Origin: Wolbachia endosymbiont (group A) of Bibio marci | Lineage (GTDB): Bacteria > Pseudomonadota > Alphaproteobacteria > Rickettsiales > Anaplasmataceae | Reading direction: 5' to 3' | DNA: 64,000 nt | Assembly: GCF_947251645.1 (NCBI RefSeq) | Contig: NZ_OX366364.1 | Coordinates: 744,001-808,000, forward strand | Part shown: piece by piece, positions 19,007 to 29,705 of the stretch | Position numbering within the stretch: the first letter of the stretch is position 1 | Layout of the letters: every line of letters begins with the position of its first letter | Notes under the pieces: generated by a model | The model's input: the letters and a program-made list of their open reading frames with translations, nothing else | Databases searched by the model: none | What the model was told of the DNA's origin: nothing | Position numbers and translations under genes: made by a program

Positions 19007-19719
19007 TTTGTTCCAATGTGTAATGCCACTATTCCATAGCTCATATTATGAAACTCAACATTCTTAAAGCCTACCTCTTCAATTTCCATTTTAAAATCAG
19101 CCTGAGTTGGAAATTCTCTGATGCTCTTCACTAAATATTCATAAGAACTCTCGTCTTGAGCAACTATGCTGCCAATTTTAGGAATTACTTTAAATGAATA
19201 TAAGTCATAAAGTTTGGTAAATATCTCATTTTGATAGTGCATAGGGGCAAATTCTAAGCAGATAAATTTTCCATGTGGTTTTAATACCCTGTGCGCCTCA
19301 TTTAAAGCCTTCTTGCGATCAGAAACATTTCGAATGCCAAAAGCTATTGTGCAATAATCAAATTCGGAGTCTTCAAATGGTAAACTTTCTGCGTTCGCAC
19401 ATACCCAATCAAAATTAATTTGGTTTGAATTTATAGCTTTATCACGTCCTCTGCTTAGCATATTCTGATTTATATCGCATACTGTAACCTTAGCACTTGG
19501 CTCTTTTCTTACTATTCTTATTGCTATATCTCCAGTTCCTCCAGCAACATCTAAAACCTTAGAGTTTTTTGTAAAATGCACACTATTTACCATTTTATCT
19601 TTCCATAATCTGTGCATTCCAAGGCTCATTATATCATTCATGGTGTCGTAGCGACTTGCCACGGAATCGAATACCTCTTTAACTAATTGTGATTTCTTCT
19701 CGATTTTTATAGTAGACAT
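19003..19719 (-). CDS. ubiE: Ubiquinone/menaquinone C-methyltransferase UbiE
   Basis: SAM-dependent C-methyltransferase of the ubiquinone pathway, soluble or membrane-associated. It has 238 residues, normal for the family. The N-terminus contains [19 protein letters not shown], typical of UbiE. SAM-binding motif I is [14 protein letters not shown] (about residues 58-72), and post motifs are [13 protein letters not shown] and [17 protein letters not shown]. It is followed by ftsW with a 4-bp overlap. lipA lies 60 bp upstream on the same strand, so one transcript from rpmB to ftsW is possible. Confidence 0.95.
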   Translation of the reverse strand: MSTIKIEKKSQLVKEVFDSVASRYDTMNDIMSLGMHRLWKDKMVNSVHFTKNSKVLDVAGGTGDIAIRIVRKEPSAKVTVCDINQNMLSRGRDKAINSNQINFDWVCANAESLPFEDSEFDYCTIAFGIRNVSDRKKALNEAHRVLKPHGKFICLEFAPMHYQNEIFTKLYDLYSFKVIPKIGSIVAQDESSYEYLVKSIREFPTQADFKMEIEEVGFKNVEFHNMSYGIVALHIGTK

Positions 19720-19779
19720 TACGTAAAGTCGCTCAACTCCTTTATAATTAGTAAAAATTAATTTGAATTAACATAAATA

Positions 19780-20643
19780 TTAACGACAGGCCTTGAGCCT
19801 GTTAAAATCTTCTTCAGCGTGGTATGATGACCGAGTTAGTGGGCTTGATGCAACCACTAAGAAACCTTTGGAGTAAGCAATGTATTTATAATGCTCAAAC
19901 TCTTCTGGGGTAACATACCTATCAAGTTTTGCATGTTTTGGAGTTGGTTGTAGATATTGACCAATTGTAATAAAATCAACTTCAGCACTGCGCAAATCGT
20001 CCATAACCTGAAGTATTTCCTCTTTTTTTTCTCCAAGACCAACCATAAGCCCTGACTTTGTGAAAACTTTAGGATTAATCTGCTTTACCATCTTCAGTAA
20101 ATATAGTGAATGAAAATAGCGAGCTCGTGGTCTTATTTTTGCATACAATCTCGGCACTGTTTCAATATTGTGGTTATAGACATCAGGTGATGCAACAGCA
20201 ATTGCTTCAAATGCTCCTTTCTTATTTAAAAAATCAGGAGTTAAAATCTCTATTGTTGTTTCTGAAGTTATCTTTCTAATTTCTTCTATGCACTTTATAA
20301 ACTGATTTGCGCCACCATCTGGCAAATCATCACGATCAACAGAGGTAATGACAACATGTTTTAAGTTTAACTTTTTTATCGCTTTTGCTAAATTTTCTGG
20401 TTCATGAGGGTCTAGTTTATCAGGAATGCCAGTTGCAACGTTGCAAAATGCACAAGCACGAGTGCAAACAGAACCAAGAATCATCACAGTAGCATGACGT
20501 TTATTCCAACATTCACCAATATTTGGACATGCAGCTTCTTCACATACCGTATGTAAGTTATGCAGTTTAACGATGTTTAAAGTTTCATTGAATACTTCAC
20601 CGGTCGGAGCTTTTGCTCTGAGCCATTGAGGTTTGCTATGCAT
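19780..20643 (-). CDS. lipA: Lipoyl synthase
   Basis: Radical-SAM enzyme that inserts two sulfurs into protein-bound octanoate to make the lipoyl cofactor of 2-oxoacid dehydrogenases. It has 287 residues. The auxiliary cluster motif is [13 protein letters not shown] (CX4CX5C, about residues 34-46). The radical-SAM motif is CTRACAFC (CX3CX2C, about 60-67), and the C-terminal RSSYHAEE Arg-Ser-Ser-Tyr motif is also present. Its start overlaps the end of rpmB by 8 bp. All cluster ligands are present, so it should be active. Confidence 0.96.
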   Translation of the reverse strand: MHSKPQWLRAKAPTGEVFNETLNIVKLHNLHTVCEEAACPNIGECWNKRHATVMILGSVCTRACAFCNVATGIPDKLDPHEPENLAKAIKKLNLKHVVITSVDRDDLPDGGANQFIKCIEEIRKITSETTIEILTPDFLNKKGAFEAIAVASPDVYNHNIETVPRLYAKIRPRARYFHSLYLLKMVKQINPKVFTKSGLMVGLGEKKEEILQVMDDLRSAEVDFITIGQYLQPTPKHAKLDRYVTPEEFEHYKYIAYSKGFLVVASSPLTRSSYHAEEDFNRLKACR

Positions 20644-20950
20644 CTGAAACGGCTAACTCTACCTCTTGCTTTACTAAAACTTTTTTCAACCTTCTTTTTA
20701 TCTTCTGCGCTTTCTCACTTAGTTTAATCGTTCTTGTGTTGAGCAAAAAAGCATCTAAATCACCTTTGTAATCTATAGTTCTCAAAGTTCTTGTTGCCAC
20801 ACGAAATCTAAACTTTTTATTCAATAGATCACTTGTTAACGTAACCTTATGTAAATTTAAAAGAAAGGTACGCTTTGTTTTACGATTCGAATGTGATACC
20901 TTATTACCAAAAGATTTTTTTCTATTTGTTAATTCACAAACTCTACTCAC
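20636..20950 (-). CDS. rpmB: 50S ribosomal protein L28
   Basis: 104-residue ribosomal protein with the L28 N-terminus [18 protein letters not shown] followed by [13 protein letters not shown]. The C-terminus, rich in Lys/Arg, is slightly longer than in typical bacterial L28. It lies upstream of lipA and overlaps it by 8 bp, implying coupled translation. The DUF721 gene is 37 bp upstream on the same strand. Confidence 0.93.
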   Translation of the reverse strand: MSRVCELTNRKKSFGNKVSHSNRKTKRTFLLNLHKVTLTSDLLNKKFRFRVATRTLRTIDYKGDLDAFLLNTRTIKLSEKAQKIKRRLKKVLVKQEVELAVSDA

Positions 20951-20987
20951 TTCAATATACCAAATTATTCTATGTACTTAGATTACC

Positions 20988-21329
20988 TTATATAGTCAAA
21001 TAGTCAATACTCTCTTGCTTAATTTTTATACCATATACTGCTTTGTAGCCAAAAAATATCGTAATTTTTTCTATTATAAGAGAAATCATATGCTGAATTT
21101 CTAATGCTTTACTGCCATTTGTTACTACCAGATGCAATACACCCGAATTTATATTCTGTGCATATGAGATCTTTTTCGGTTTTGTACACTCTGCTATTTC
21201 TTTCCCTACTATATTTCGCCAGTTTAAAATCAGACGTATTTCATTTTTGCTAATCTTATTTTTCATGCATTTTAATGCGTAATTTTCAATTATAGACTTT
21301 AATTTTTTTGGACCGCTACGTTTGAGCAT
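20988..21329 (-). CDS. DUF721 (DciA-like) family protein
   Basis: 113 residues. The pattern LILNWRNIVGKEIAECTKPKK followed by GVLHLVVTNGSKALEIQHM and an amphipathic helix is that of the DUF721/DciA family, some members of which help load the replicative helicase DnaB. The domain here is close to the minimal size. It leads a compact minus-strand set with rpmB, lipA, ubiE and ftsW. The assignment rests on the W..IVG and L.V...S.AL.Q signature; function in Wolbachia is inferred. Confidence 0.75.
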   Translation of the reverse strand: MLKRSGPKKLKSIIENYALKCMKNKISKNEIRLILNWRNIVGKEIAECTKPKKISYAQNINSGVLHLVVTNGSKALEIQHMISLIIEKITIFFGYKAVYGIKIKQESIDYLTI

Positions 21330-21740
21330 TTTTCTGTTTTGTTTCTAGTATAACTAAATAAGTAAGGTTTACTACTACATTGGATTTCCTCAGTGCCAAA
21401 TCCAAGTAGCTAACACTGGGATGACAACCTTCTAACTACTTTACAAACCTCTAGCCTCACACCATAAAAGCAGTATTTTTATGTAACAATCTACCTTAAC
21501 GTAGCACTTGTTAAGTAAGTCGTTCCATTCAAAAATTTTTGTTTTGCCTCATAATTAACCTTCTAGCTGTTTTAATTGTAATTAGTTAAATTATTATTAA
21601 CCTGAGTGAATTTTAAATTAGATTTAAAAAGTACAGTATTGTCTAAAATGAATGATATACGGTGTCCGAATTTTAGACTCCTTCTTTTTTGTTGTCATCC
21701 CAGCTGGGATCCATTTTTCTTTTTTTTCTGGATTCCAGCG
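21330..21740. other. Intergenic region with degenerate palindromic repeats
   Basis: Degenerate type A palindrome sequence lies at about 21388-21425 (TCAGTGCCAAATCCAAGTAG, then ACACTGGGATGAC) and a short one at 21695-21712 (TCATCCCAGCTGGGATCC). A further palindrome arm CTGGATTCCAGCG at 21728-21740 carries IS copy 2. Nothing else is supported. Confidence 0.55.
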
Positions 21741-22829
21741 GGCTTTGTTGCATCGCACCTTATACTGGTAGTAATTTACGATAAATATCATGTAGCCATT
21801 TCAAATTTAGCCATACCAATTTCAGTAAATTGATTAAGCAAATAGCACTTAATCAGCAATTCTTTTTCGCGATTTACTTCGGATTTATTCCTAAAGCTGA
21901 ATCCAAATATTTGCTTTAATCTTGAGAAAAACCCTTCAATATAAGATCTTTTCCCATAATTTACTTCTTTTTTCCATTCTTTTACGCCATCTTCACCGTA
22001 TAATTTTATTAACCTAATAGCAGCATTTCTGTCAGACATATAATCTATTTCTGGATGTTCTGCCGCATTGTTTATTGGTGGAATTTTTGCCTTTATATCA
22101 TATTCGTGACACAATTTGTAAAACTTGTGCCTATCATATGCCCTATCTGCATATAGTGCTTTTATGATATGCTGAAAATTAACTTCTTTAAGCAAATCGC
22201 AAGCTCCATAGTGATCAGAGTAGACACCGTTACTGTATTTTACAGCTATGGCTTTTTTGCTGTTTATATTCAACATTACATGCAATTTTCTTGTCTGTTC
22301 ATAGCCACGATATTTTCTGTTAGCGCTATTTTCCTTGCTGTGACCAGGGGTATTGTTGTAAATGCTGATACCTGTACTATCTATAGCAATTTCGATGTCT
22401 TCCATATTATTTTTATCAATTCTGCAATCATTGATCTTAATATTAAGTTTCTTAAACCTTCTTGATGCTTGTGAATAGCTGATAACTGCTAAATCTCTTC
22501 CTATTTGTTGCATATATCCTTTTATAAACCCCACCGTTTGTCTTAAACCAATTCTAAAAAGATTGACAATTATATGCACCAAAATCACAACTTTATCACT
22601 GTAAATATAGTTGCCGCCTTGCATTTTTGGACTATTTTCATACCAATTTTCTATGGCTTCATTGATATAATGAAAAATATTTCCTCTTTCCTGGAGAAAT
22701 TTGTTATATTCATTTTGGTTACTGACTTTCATTTTCTGTGGCATATTTTTTCTTCAACAGTTAAATGGTTATTTATAATGAATTTTGTCAGTAGCCACCA
22801 GATTTTTTCGGTTGCTATGCAACAAAGCC
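21741..22829 (-). mobile_element. IS5-family (IS903-like) insertion sequence, copy 2
   Basis: 1089 bp with the same inverted termini as copy 1. The 9-bp target duplication is ATTCCAGCG (21732-21740 and 22830-22838), again in a type A palindrome arm. The right side of that palindrome stops at ACGCGC (22841-22846), so it is truncated. The transposase is uninterrupted. Confidence 0.93.
21788..22744 (-). CDS. IS5/IS903-type transposase, intact
   Basis: 318-residue DDE transposase. The N-terminal part (residues ~1-110) probably binds the IS ends. The RNase-H-like core has Asp in AIDSTGISIY, Asp in KALYADRAYD and Glu in RSYIEGFFSRLKQ with the IS5-typical Y..F.R.K spacing. Trp34 is present, unlike copies 1 and 4. 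It differs from copy 5 by only a few residues, so it is a recent insertion and a candidate source of active enzyme. Confidence 0.92.
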   Translation of the reverse strand: MPQKMKVSNQNEYNKFLQERGNIFHYINEAIENWYENSPKMQGGNYIYSDKVVILVHIIVNLFRIGLRQTVGFIKGYMQQIGRDLAVISYSQASRRFKKLNIKINDCRIDKNNMEDIEIAIDSTGISIYNNTPGHSKENSANRKYRGYEQTRKLHVMLNINSKKAIAVKYSNGVYSDHYGACDLLKEVNFQHIIKALYADRAYDRHKFYKLCHEYDIKAKIPPINNAAEHPEIDYMSDRNAAIRLIKLYGEDGVKEWKKEVNYGKRSYIEGFFSRLKQIFGFSFRNKSEVNREKELLIKCYLLNQFTEIGMAKFEMAT

Positions 22830-22879
22830 ATTCCAGCGTCACGCGCTAACTTTTAATAGCGATAGTTATTTCTTATTTG

Positions 22880-23074
22880 TTAAGATCTTTCCTCAATCCA
22901 AGCTGCTTGAATGGCTTCGAGTATTTTCTCGTTACAGCGTTTTTCATCATCATCAAATTCCTCTAAACTCAAGACCTTTTTTTTAAGCTCAGTGAATCTG
23001 ATACTAATTATATTCTCATCTGAAAATTTTTCCTCCAGAGCTTCTACAATATCTTCTATATCAAGCCATTTCAT
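22880..23074 (-). CDS. iscX: Fe-S cluster assembly protein IscX
   Basis: 64 residues matching the IscX (YfhJ) pattern throughout: MKWLDIEDIVEALEE at the start, the middle FTELKKKVLSLEEFDDDEKR, and the end NEKILEAIQAAWIEE. IscX is a small acidic adaptor that binds IscS and iron and modulates Fe-S assembly. In many proteobacteria it ends the isc operon, but here it stands apart, 30 bp downstream of a tRNA-Leu gene and 50 bp from IS copy 2. It may be cotranscribed from rpsD through the tRNA. Confidence 0.9.
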   Translation of the reverse strand: MKWLDIEDIVEALEEKFSDENIISIRFTELKKKVLSLEEFDDDEKRCNEKILEAIQAAWIEERS

Positions 23075-23104
23075 ACTTTTTTGTATTTATCTGCTAAGTT
23101 AAAT

Positions 23105-23191
23105 TGGTGCCCATGGGGAGACTTGAACTCCCAAGGTCGCAAAACCCACGGATTTTAAGTCCGCTGCGTCTACCGATTCCGCCACACGGGC
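23105..23191 (-). tRNA. tRNA-Leu (anticodon UAA)
   Basis: The reverse complement begins GCCCGTGTGGCGGAATCGG and ends CATGGGC followed by an encoded CCA. The acceptor stem pairs over 7 bp with one G-U. The D-arm shows GGCGGAATCGGTAGACGC. The anticodon loop is in GGACTTAAAATCC with anticodon TAA. The T-arm is GGAGTTCAAGTCTCC, and a long variable arm marks a class II tRNA. Confidence 0.96.
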
Positions 23192-23200
23192 TTTTTTTAC

Positions 23201-23815
23201 CTATCTAGAGTAAAACTCTACTACTAAATTGACTTCCATGTCCGCTGAATAAGGAACCTCAGAATATTGAGGCGACCTCAAATATTTCACTGAATGCTCT
23301 TTACTATCTGCTTCTAAATAATCCGGAGCCTTGCGCTCTTGTTTTTGTTCAGCCTCTACTACTACAGGGATTTTTGCTGCCCTTTCTCTTATTTTTATTA
23401 TATCACCTGGTTTCACTCGATAACTTGATATGTTAACCACCTTATCATTAACTGTAACGTGCTTATGAGATATGAGCTGCTTCGCTGCATAAATTGTTGG
23501 CACAAGACTAGAGTGGTATAAAACAGAACTTAATCTCGATTCTAAGATACCGATAAAATTATCAGCCGTATAACCCTTTCTGTTATAAGCATCTAAAAAT
23601 GTACGTCTGAGCTGCTTACTTGAAATCGCATAGTAAAACTTAAATTTCTTATGCGCAGCAAACTGCTTACCAAAGTCGGATAACTTCTTGAATCCAAGAA
23701 TACCATGTTGACCAGGAGGGTATTTCCTTTTGTTTACTGGGTCTTTAGCTCTACCCCATAAATTTACACCAAGTCTACGGCTAATCCTATACTTTCTAGT
23801 GATAACAGTTGTCAT
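23201..23815 (-). CDS. rpsD: 30S ribosomal protein S4
   Basis: Primary 16S-binding protein of the small subunit, with an S4 RNA-binding domain. The ATG at 23815 gives 204 residues beginning [20 protein letters not shown], the standard S4 start; an upstream in-frame ATG at 23872 would add 19 unrelated residues. Visible signatures are [16 protein letters not shown], and the S4 domain [20 protein letters not shown] followed by [14 protein letters not shown] tRNA-Leu gene lies 10 bp downstream. The tkt gene is divergent, about 105 bp away. Confidence 0.96.
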   Translation of the reverse strand: MTTVITRKYRISRRLGVNLWGRAKDPVNKRKYPPGQHGILGFKKLSDFGKQFAAHKKFKFYYAISSKQLRRTFLDAYNRKGYTADNFIGILESRLSSVLYHSSLVPTIYAAKQLISHKHVTVNDKVVNISSYRVKPGDIIKIRERAAKIPVVVEAEQKQERKAPDYLEADSKEHSVKYLRSPQYSEVPYSADMEVNLVVEFYSR

Positions 23816-23920
23816 ATAAAAACTCTCACGATTCAACTCTAGATTATTAAGGATTTTAGCACTCAGTGTCAACTTGTTTTTGCTGGTATAATCTTTTATA
23901 CTTCATTTTTAAGTTTTTCT

Positions 23921-25963
23921 ATGAATCATCTACCTTTGGAATCTATGGCAAACGCCATCCGTTTTTTATCAATTGATGCAGTACAAAAAGCAAACTCTGG
24001 ACACCCAGGTATGCCACTTGGCATGGCAGATGTTGCAACTGTCTTGTTTGCTAAATATCTGAATCATAATCCTGATGATTCTAAATGGTTCAATAGAGAT
24101 CGCTTTGTTTTATCAAACGGTCATGGGTCAATGTTACTATATTCAATATTATATTTGACAGGTTATATTAGCATAGATGAGCTAAAAAACTTCAGGCAAA
24201 TGGGATCCAAGACCCCAGGTCATCCAGAGTTCGGCTTGACTTCTGGGGTAGAGGCAACAACAGGCCCGCTCGGTCAGGGGTTTGCCGCTGCTGTTGGCAT
24301 GGCACTTGCTGAATCAATCCTTAAAAAGCAATTCAGAATCAATCACTACACTTACGTAATGCTAGGGGATGGCTGTCTTATGGAAGGAATAAGCCATGAA
24401 GCAGCATCACTTGCTGGACATCTTAAATTGAATAAATTAATAGCCCTTTTTGATGATAATGATATCTCTATAGATGGCGCTACTTGCCTTTCCTGTTCTG
24501 ATGATGTAGAGAAACGCTTCTTAGCGTATGGATGGAATGTTGACAAAATTGATGGCCATGATTTTGATGCCATATCCTTTGCAATAGAGCAAGCAAAAAA
24601 GTCTGATAAACCTACAATGATCTGCTGCAAAACCATTATCGGAAAATTTTCAAGCCGTGCTGGCACATCCTCTGCTCACAGTGGTGCTTTTTCGGAGGAA
24701 GACATCAAACAGATGAGAGAAAAATTGGATTGGAACTACGAGCCATTTCATGTGCCAGAAGATGTGAAAAACGCCTGGAAGAAAACTGTTGAGAGAGCAA
24801 AACAAAATTACACGATGTCATTCCAGCGCGTGACGCTGGAATCCAGAAAAGAAGAAAAAGAATGGATCCCAGTGTCAAGCACTGGGATGACAGAAGAGAA
24901 TGCTGGGATGACAGGGTATCATGCAGAACTTCAAAGACGGTTAGATAAACGTCTACCAGATAATATCGATAGTGTTTTGGCTAACTTGAAGAAACAAATA
25001 CACGAGACAATGCCAAACGAAGCTACTCGATCTTCTTTTGGCATGGTAATGGAACTTTTAACACAACATATGCCGGAATTAATCGGCGGTTCTGCTGATC
25101 TTACTGGGTCAAATTGCACTAAATATAAGCACATGCAGGTAATAGATAGTAATAATTATAGTGGTTCTTATATCCACTATGGAGTGAGAGAACACGCTAT
25201 GGCAGCTTGTATGAATGGTATGGCTCTTCACGGCGCGATTCTTCCTTATGGCGGCACTTTTTTGGTATTTTCCGACTATTGTCGTCCTGCTATACGTCTT
25301 TCAGCTCTGATGAAACAGCAGGTTATGTATATCATGACTCACGACTCAATTGGAGTGGGAGAAGATGGCCCAACTCACCAACCAATAGAGCATTTAGCTT
25401 CTTTGCGTGCTATACCAAATCTATATGTTTTTAGACCAGCCGATGCAGTTGAAACTCTGGAGTGTGTTAGCATTGCACTCGAAAAGAAAGAATCTCCAGC
25501 ACTGTTTGCGCTCTCAAGGCAAAACGTAAGTTACATGCATTCTGATATCGATCAATCTGCTAATCTATCGAAGTTTGGTGCATATATTTTGTGTGAATGT
25601 TCAAAAGAATTAAAAGTGACAATATTTGCTACCGGATCTGAAGTTGAAATTGCAGTTGAAGCAAGGGAGAAATTGCAGGAAAAAGGTATAGGTACAAGGG
25701 TTGTTTCTATGCCATGCTGGAGGCTTTTTGACGAGCAAAGTGATGAATATAAAGCGGCGATATTAAATAATGACAGCATTAAAGTTGCAATTGAAGCTGG
25801 AAGTGAAATGGGTTGGCATAAGTATATAGGTTCAAACGGTATATTTATTGGCATGAAAAGCTTCGGAGAATCAGCACCTTATAAAACACTTTATGAGCAT
25901 TTTAATATCAGCGCTGATTACGTAGTAAAATGTGTGTGTGAGAAGTTAGGTTGCATTCAGTAA
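23921..25963 (+). CDS. tkt: Transketolase with an in-frame palindromic-repeat insertion
   Basis: Thiamine-diphosphate enzyme of the pentose phosphate pathway that transfers two-carbon units between sugar phosphates. The PP domain (residues ~1-290) has SGHPGMPLG and the ThDP motif LGDGCLMEG; the Pyr domain has [18 protein letters not shown]; the C-terminal domain ends near 680. Residues ~299-332 ([33 protein letters not shown]) are encoded by two type A palindromes at 24815-24846 and 24863-24893 and have no counterpart in ordinary transketolases. They fall in the surface linker between PP and Pyr domains, so activity is probably kept. The rest is of normal length. Confidence 0.95.
   Translation: MNHLPLESMANAIRFLSIDAVQKANSGHPGMPLGMADVATVLFAKYLNHNPDDSKWFNRDRFVLSNGHGSMLLYSILYLTGYISIDELKNFRQMGSKTPGHPEFGLTSGVEATTGPLGQGFAAAVGMALAESILKKQFRINHYTYVMLGDGCLMEGISHEAASLAGHLKLNKLIALFDDNDISIDGATCLSCSDDVEKRFLAYGWNVDKIDGHDFDAISFAIEQAKKSDKPTMICCKTIIGKFSSRAGTSSAHSGAFSEEDIKQMREKLDWNYEPFHVPEDVKNAWKKTVERAKQNYTMSFQRVTLESRKEEKEWIPVSSTGMTEENAGMTGYHAELQRRLDKRLPDNIDSVLANLKKQIHETMPNEATRSSFGMVMELLTQHMPELIGGSADLTGSNCTKYKHMQVIDSNNYSGSYIHYGVREHAMAACMNGMALHGAILPYGGTFLVFSDYCRPAIRLSALMKQQVMYIMTHDSIGVGEDGPTHQPIEHLASLRAIPNLYVFRPADAVETLECVSIALEKKESPALFALSRQNVSYMHSDIDQSANLSKFGAYILCECSKELKVTIFATGSEVEIAVEAREKLQEKGIGTRVVSMPCWRLFDEQSDEYKAAILNNDSIKVAIEAGSEMGWHKYIGSNGIFIGMKSFGESAPYKTLYEHFNISADYVVKCVCEKLGCIQ
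24815..24914 (+). repeat. Type A palindromes translated inside tkt
   Basis: Two palindromes (24815-24846, 24863-24893) and a partial third (GCTGGGATGACAGG, 24901-24914) insert about 34 codons without breaking the frame. The encoded peptide includes SFQRVTLES and [10 protein letters not shown]. Confidence 0.9.
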
Positions 25964-26001
25964 ACCTCTTGCATAACCATATGAAAGCCCACTCTTCTTT
26001 G

Positions 26002-26063
26002 TCATTCCAGCACGTGATGTTATCCAAGATGATGTCATGCCAGTGCTTGACACTGGCATCTAG
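26002..26063. repeat. Type A palindromes downstream of tkt
   Basis: A degenerate unit at 26002-26032 (GTCATTCCAGCACGTGATGT) precedes a good palindrome at 26033-26063 (TGTCATGCCAGTGC, then CTTGACACTGGCATCTAG). A further arm CTGGATCCCAGTG at 26153-26165 carries IS copy 3. Confidence 0.75.
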
Positions 26064-26165
26064 TTTTCTTTACAAATTCACCAAAAGTGCTTCATTCTAT
26101 AACGCAAAACCCATACTCACCAAACCCAATGCATTACTTGCAATTAAGTTTCCTGGATCCCAGTG

Positions 26166-27252
26166 GGCTTTGTTGCATAGCAACCGAAAAAATCTGGTGG
26201 CTACTGACAAAATTCATTATAAATAACCATTTAACTGTTGAAGAAAAAATATGCCACAGAAAATGAAAATCAGCAACCAAAACGAATATAACAAATTCCT
26301 TGAAAAAAGGGGAAATATTTTTCGTTACATCGATGAAGCTATCGAAAATTGGTATGAAAATAGTCCAAAAATGCAGGGCGGCAACTATATTTACAGTGAT
26401 AAAGTCGTAATTTTGGTGCATATAATTGTCAATCTTTTTAGAATTGGTTTAAGACAAACGGTGGGGTTTATAAAAGGATATCTGCAACAAATAGGAAAAA
26501 ATTTGGCAGTTATCAGCTATTCACAAGCATCAAGAAGGTTTAAAAAACTTAATATTAAGATAAATGATTGCAGGGTTGATAAAAGCAACATGGAAAATAT
26601 TGAAATTATCATAGATAGCACAAGTATCAGCATTTACAGTAACACTCCTGGCCACAGTAAGGAAAACAGTGCAGATAGAAAGTACCGAAGCTACGAGCAA
26701 GTAAGAAAGTTACATGTTATGTTAAGTGTGAATAGTAAAAAAGCTATAGCTGCAAGATACAGTAATGGCGTCTACTCTGACCACTATGGAGCTTGCGATT
26801 TGCTTGAAGAAGTTAATTTTCAGCACAAAATAAAAGCATTATATGCAGATAGGGCATACGATAGGCACAAACTTTATAAATTGTGTAAGAAATACGATAT
26901 AAAGACAAAAGTTCTACCAAAAAAGGATGCAGCAGAACATTCAAAAATAGATTATATGTCTGACAGAAATGCTGCTATTAGGTTAATAAAATTATATGGA
27001 CAAGATGGTGTAAAAGAGTGGAAAAAGGAAGCAATTTATGGAAAGAGATCTTACATAGAAGGATTTTTCTCAAGGTTGAAGCAAGTATTTGGATTTAGCT
27101 TTAGGAATAAATCTGAAGTAAATCGTGAAAAAGAATTACTAATTAAGTGCTATTTGCTCAACAAATTCACTGATATTGGTATGGCTAAATTTGAAATCAT
27201 TACATAAATTTGTCGTAAACCATCACTGCTTAAGGTGCTATGCAACAAAGCC
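26166..27252 (+). mobile_element. IS5-family (IS903-like) insertion sequence, copy 3 (divergent)
   Basis: 1087 bp with termini GGCTTTGTTGCATAGC and GCTATGCAACAAAGCC. The target duplication is ATCCCAGTG (26157-26165 and 27253-27261) in a type A palindrome. Its sequence differs from the other copies throughout, so it is an older or separately acquired lineage of the same element. Confidence 0.93.
26251..27207 (+). CDS. IS5/IS903-type transposase, divergent but intact
   Basis: 318 residues, same length as copies 2 and 5, with the catalytic pattern retained: IIDSTSISIY, KALYADRAYD and RSYIEGFFSRLKQ. It differs from the other copies at dozens of positions spread over the protein (for example KTKVLPKKDAAEHSK for KAKIPPINNAAEHPE). 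The open frame despite this divergence suggests it remained under selection or entered recently from a related strain. Confidence 0.9.
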   Translation: MPQKMKISNQNEYNKFLEKRGNIFRYIDEAIENWYENSPKMQGGNYIYSDKVVILVHIIVNLFRIGLRQTVGFIKGYLQQIGKNLAVISYSQASRRFKKLNIKINDCRVDKSNMENIEIIIDSTSISIYSNTPGHSKENSADRKYRSYEQVRKLHVMLSVNSKKAIAARYSNGVYSDHYGACDLLEEVNFQHKIKALYADRAYDRHKLYKLCKKYDIKTKVLPKKDAAEHSKIDYMSDRNAAIRLIKLYGQDGVKEWKKEAIYGKRSYIEGFFSRLKQVFGFSFRNKSEVNREKELLIKCYLLNKFTDIGMAKFEIIT

Positions 27253-27338
27253 ATCCCAGTGTCTGGGCACTGGGATGACACCTCTGGGCACTGCCGTCAT
27301 AAAGGAACCAGTGTCAGCTACTTGAATACATACCACCA

Positions 27339-27369
27339 TGTCATTCCAGCGCGTGACGCTGGAATCTAG
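27339..27369. repeat. Type A palindrome immediately after the ankyrin gene
   Basis: TGTCATTCCAGCGCGTGACG continues into CTGGAATCTAG. It lies 11 bp from the ankyrin gene stop (minus strand) and could fold as its transcript end. Confidence 0.8.
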
Positions 27370-27380
27370 TAAACCTCTGG

Positions 27381-29705
27381 CTATATTATGTCATTGTCTT
27401 CTAAACTACTTGGTAATTCTAATACAACTGGTTGATCAGATTCAGATGATGATTGTGTTGGCTCATCAGACCCAAACAACCATGAAAAAAAACTACCAAA
27501 AAATGATGCAACTAATGAAAAAGGCTTCATAAGTATACTAAATAAACTACCAAAAAAAGAGCTCGGCTGTCCTTCTGTTTGTGTAGAAGCAACAGGATTT
27601 ACACCGTTGTCTTGTACATCAGTTCCTTGTCCTGCACTGGTGGTGGGTTGTCCCCCCTGTTGTGTTTGTGGTGTTCCACTTCCCGAATTTACAGTTTTAT
27701 CAGCTTCTTGCCTTGTAATGTCTGATCCTGATTGAGCATCACCTTCTTGTTTTTCTTTCTCTCGTGTACCAGCATCTTCCTCTGAATTTTCTTCATTGTC
27801 CGTCGATGGCTTATCCACTGAACCGTCGCCAGGGTTTTCTGCTGCTTTTAATAGAGTTTTTATTTCTTCGTTAGTAGTTAAATCGAAAGGAGTTTTTTCA
27901 TCTTTATCTTTTACATTAATATTTGCTCCTGCTTTTATTAGAGCGTCTACTATTTCTTTGTTGTTATTTTGAGCAGCCAAGTGTAAAGGAGTCTTTTTTC
28001 CATATTTACCTTCTATATTAACATTGATTCCTTCTGCTCCCAGTAGCGCTTTCACTATGTCTATCTTGTTCTTTAAAACAGCCCAATGTAAAGGAGTCCA
28101 TTCTGCAAGTTTATCTTTTATATTAACATCGATTCCTTCTGCTTTCAGTAGAGCGTTCAACACATTTATATCTATGTTGTCCTTTTCCTTTTTAGCAGCC
28201 AAATGCAAAGGAGTGTTGTTAAGTTCATCTTGTGCATTAACATCGATTTCTTTTGCGCCCAGTAGAGCGTTCAATACGTTTATATCTATCTTATTCTTTT
28301 TAGCAGCCAAATGCAAAGGAGTACTGTTACCTCCATCTTGTGCATTAACATCGATTCCTTCTGCTCCCAGTAGAGCGTTCAATACATTTATATCTATGTT
28401 GTCCTTTTTAAGAACAGAATGTAAAGGAGTATCTTTATTCTTATCTGCTAAATTAACATCGATTCCATCTTTTCCCAATAGGGCTTCTACTGCCTCTTTA
28501 TGGCCCCTTACAACGGCCCAATGTAAAGGAGTCATGTTATCTCTATCTTGTGCATTAACATTGATCCCATTTACTTGCAGTAGGGCTTCTACTACCTCTT
28601 TGTTGTTATTTCGAGCAGCCAAATGTAAAGGAGTATTTCCATTTTGATCTGTTGCATTAACATTTGCCCCTTTCTCCAATAGAGCTTGTACCTCCTCCTC
28701 ATGACCCTTTTCAGCAGCAGCCTCAAGTAATTCAGCTGTGTTTTGTAATAGAGTTTTTATTTCTTCGTCAGTAGTTAAATCGAAAGGAGTCTCTTCTTTA
28801 TTATCTGTTGCATTAACATTTGCCCCTTTATCCAATAGAGCTTGCACCACCTGCTTATGGCCCTTTTCAGCAGCGAAGTGTAAAGGAGTCTCTCTTGTGT
28901 CATTTTCTGCATTAACGTCTGCTTTTTGCTCTAATAGATCTTTTACTGCTTCCAACTTGCCAAGCCTAGCAGCCAGATGTAGAGAAACCTTGCAATGTTT
29001 ATCTTCTATGCTTAGGAATCTATCCCACACGTCACGTTCTCGAGAAAGGTCATAAGTAATAAAATCTGCTCCATTATCTAATAGAACTTCTGCTGTAGTA
29101 GAGTGATTATTTTTAACAGCCCAATATAAAGGAGTATACAAATCTTCAACTGCGTTAACGTTTGCTCCTTCACTTATTAGATGCTTTACTTCATTAATAT
29201 CACCACTTTTAGCAGCCTCAAGTAATTTAGCTGTGTTTTCTAATAGAGTTTGTATTTCTTCGTTAGCAGCTAATTTGAAAGGAGTCTTTCCATTTCGATC
29301 TGTTATATTAACACTTGCCCCTTTGTCCAATAGATCTTTTACTATCTCTGCATAGCCCATTTCAGCAGCGAAATGTAGAGAAGTGCCGTCATATTTATTT
29401 TGTGCATTAACATCGATCCCTTCTACTTGCAGTAGGGCTTCTACTACTTCTTTATGGCCATTTTCAGCAGCCCCATGTAAAGGAGTGCTGTGATGTTCAT
29501 CTACTGCATTAACGTTTGCCACATTATTTAGTAAAACTTCTACTACCTCTTTATGGCCCTTTTCAGCAGCCCAATGTAGAGGAGTCTTTTCATTTCCATC
29601 TACTGCATTAACATTTGCTCCTTTACTTATTAGAGAGTTTACTTCCTCAATATTACCTTCTCTAGCAGCCTCAAGTAATTTAGCTGTGTTTTCTAATAGA
29701 GTTCT
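27381..29705 (-). pseudogene. Ankyrin-repeat gene, downstream part (frame-shifted from the upstream part)
   Basis: The open frame runs from the duplication junction near 29705 to 27381; its first usable start codon is a GTG at 29522 (713 residues). About 17 ankyrin repeats (TPLHLAA.., VVEALL..GINVNAQD) precede a polar linker rich in Asp/Glu/Gln/Ser (GSVDKPSTDNEENSEEDAG). A hydrophobic segment (SFFGSLFSILMKPFSLVASF, then FGSFFSWLFG) and a short acidic tail follow. It lacks the natural N-terminus, which lies in the frame ending at 29693. Whether it is translated depends on reinitiation at the GTG; no good Shine-Dalgarno is seen. The hydrophobic end suggests membrane attachment of the original full protein. 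Confidence 0.75.

Noticed and set aside
28024..28647. 207-codon open frame on the plus strand in the ankyrin gene
   Set aside because: Antisense shadow of ankyrin repeats; no ribosome binding site, and its periodicity follows the sense repeats.
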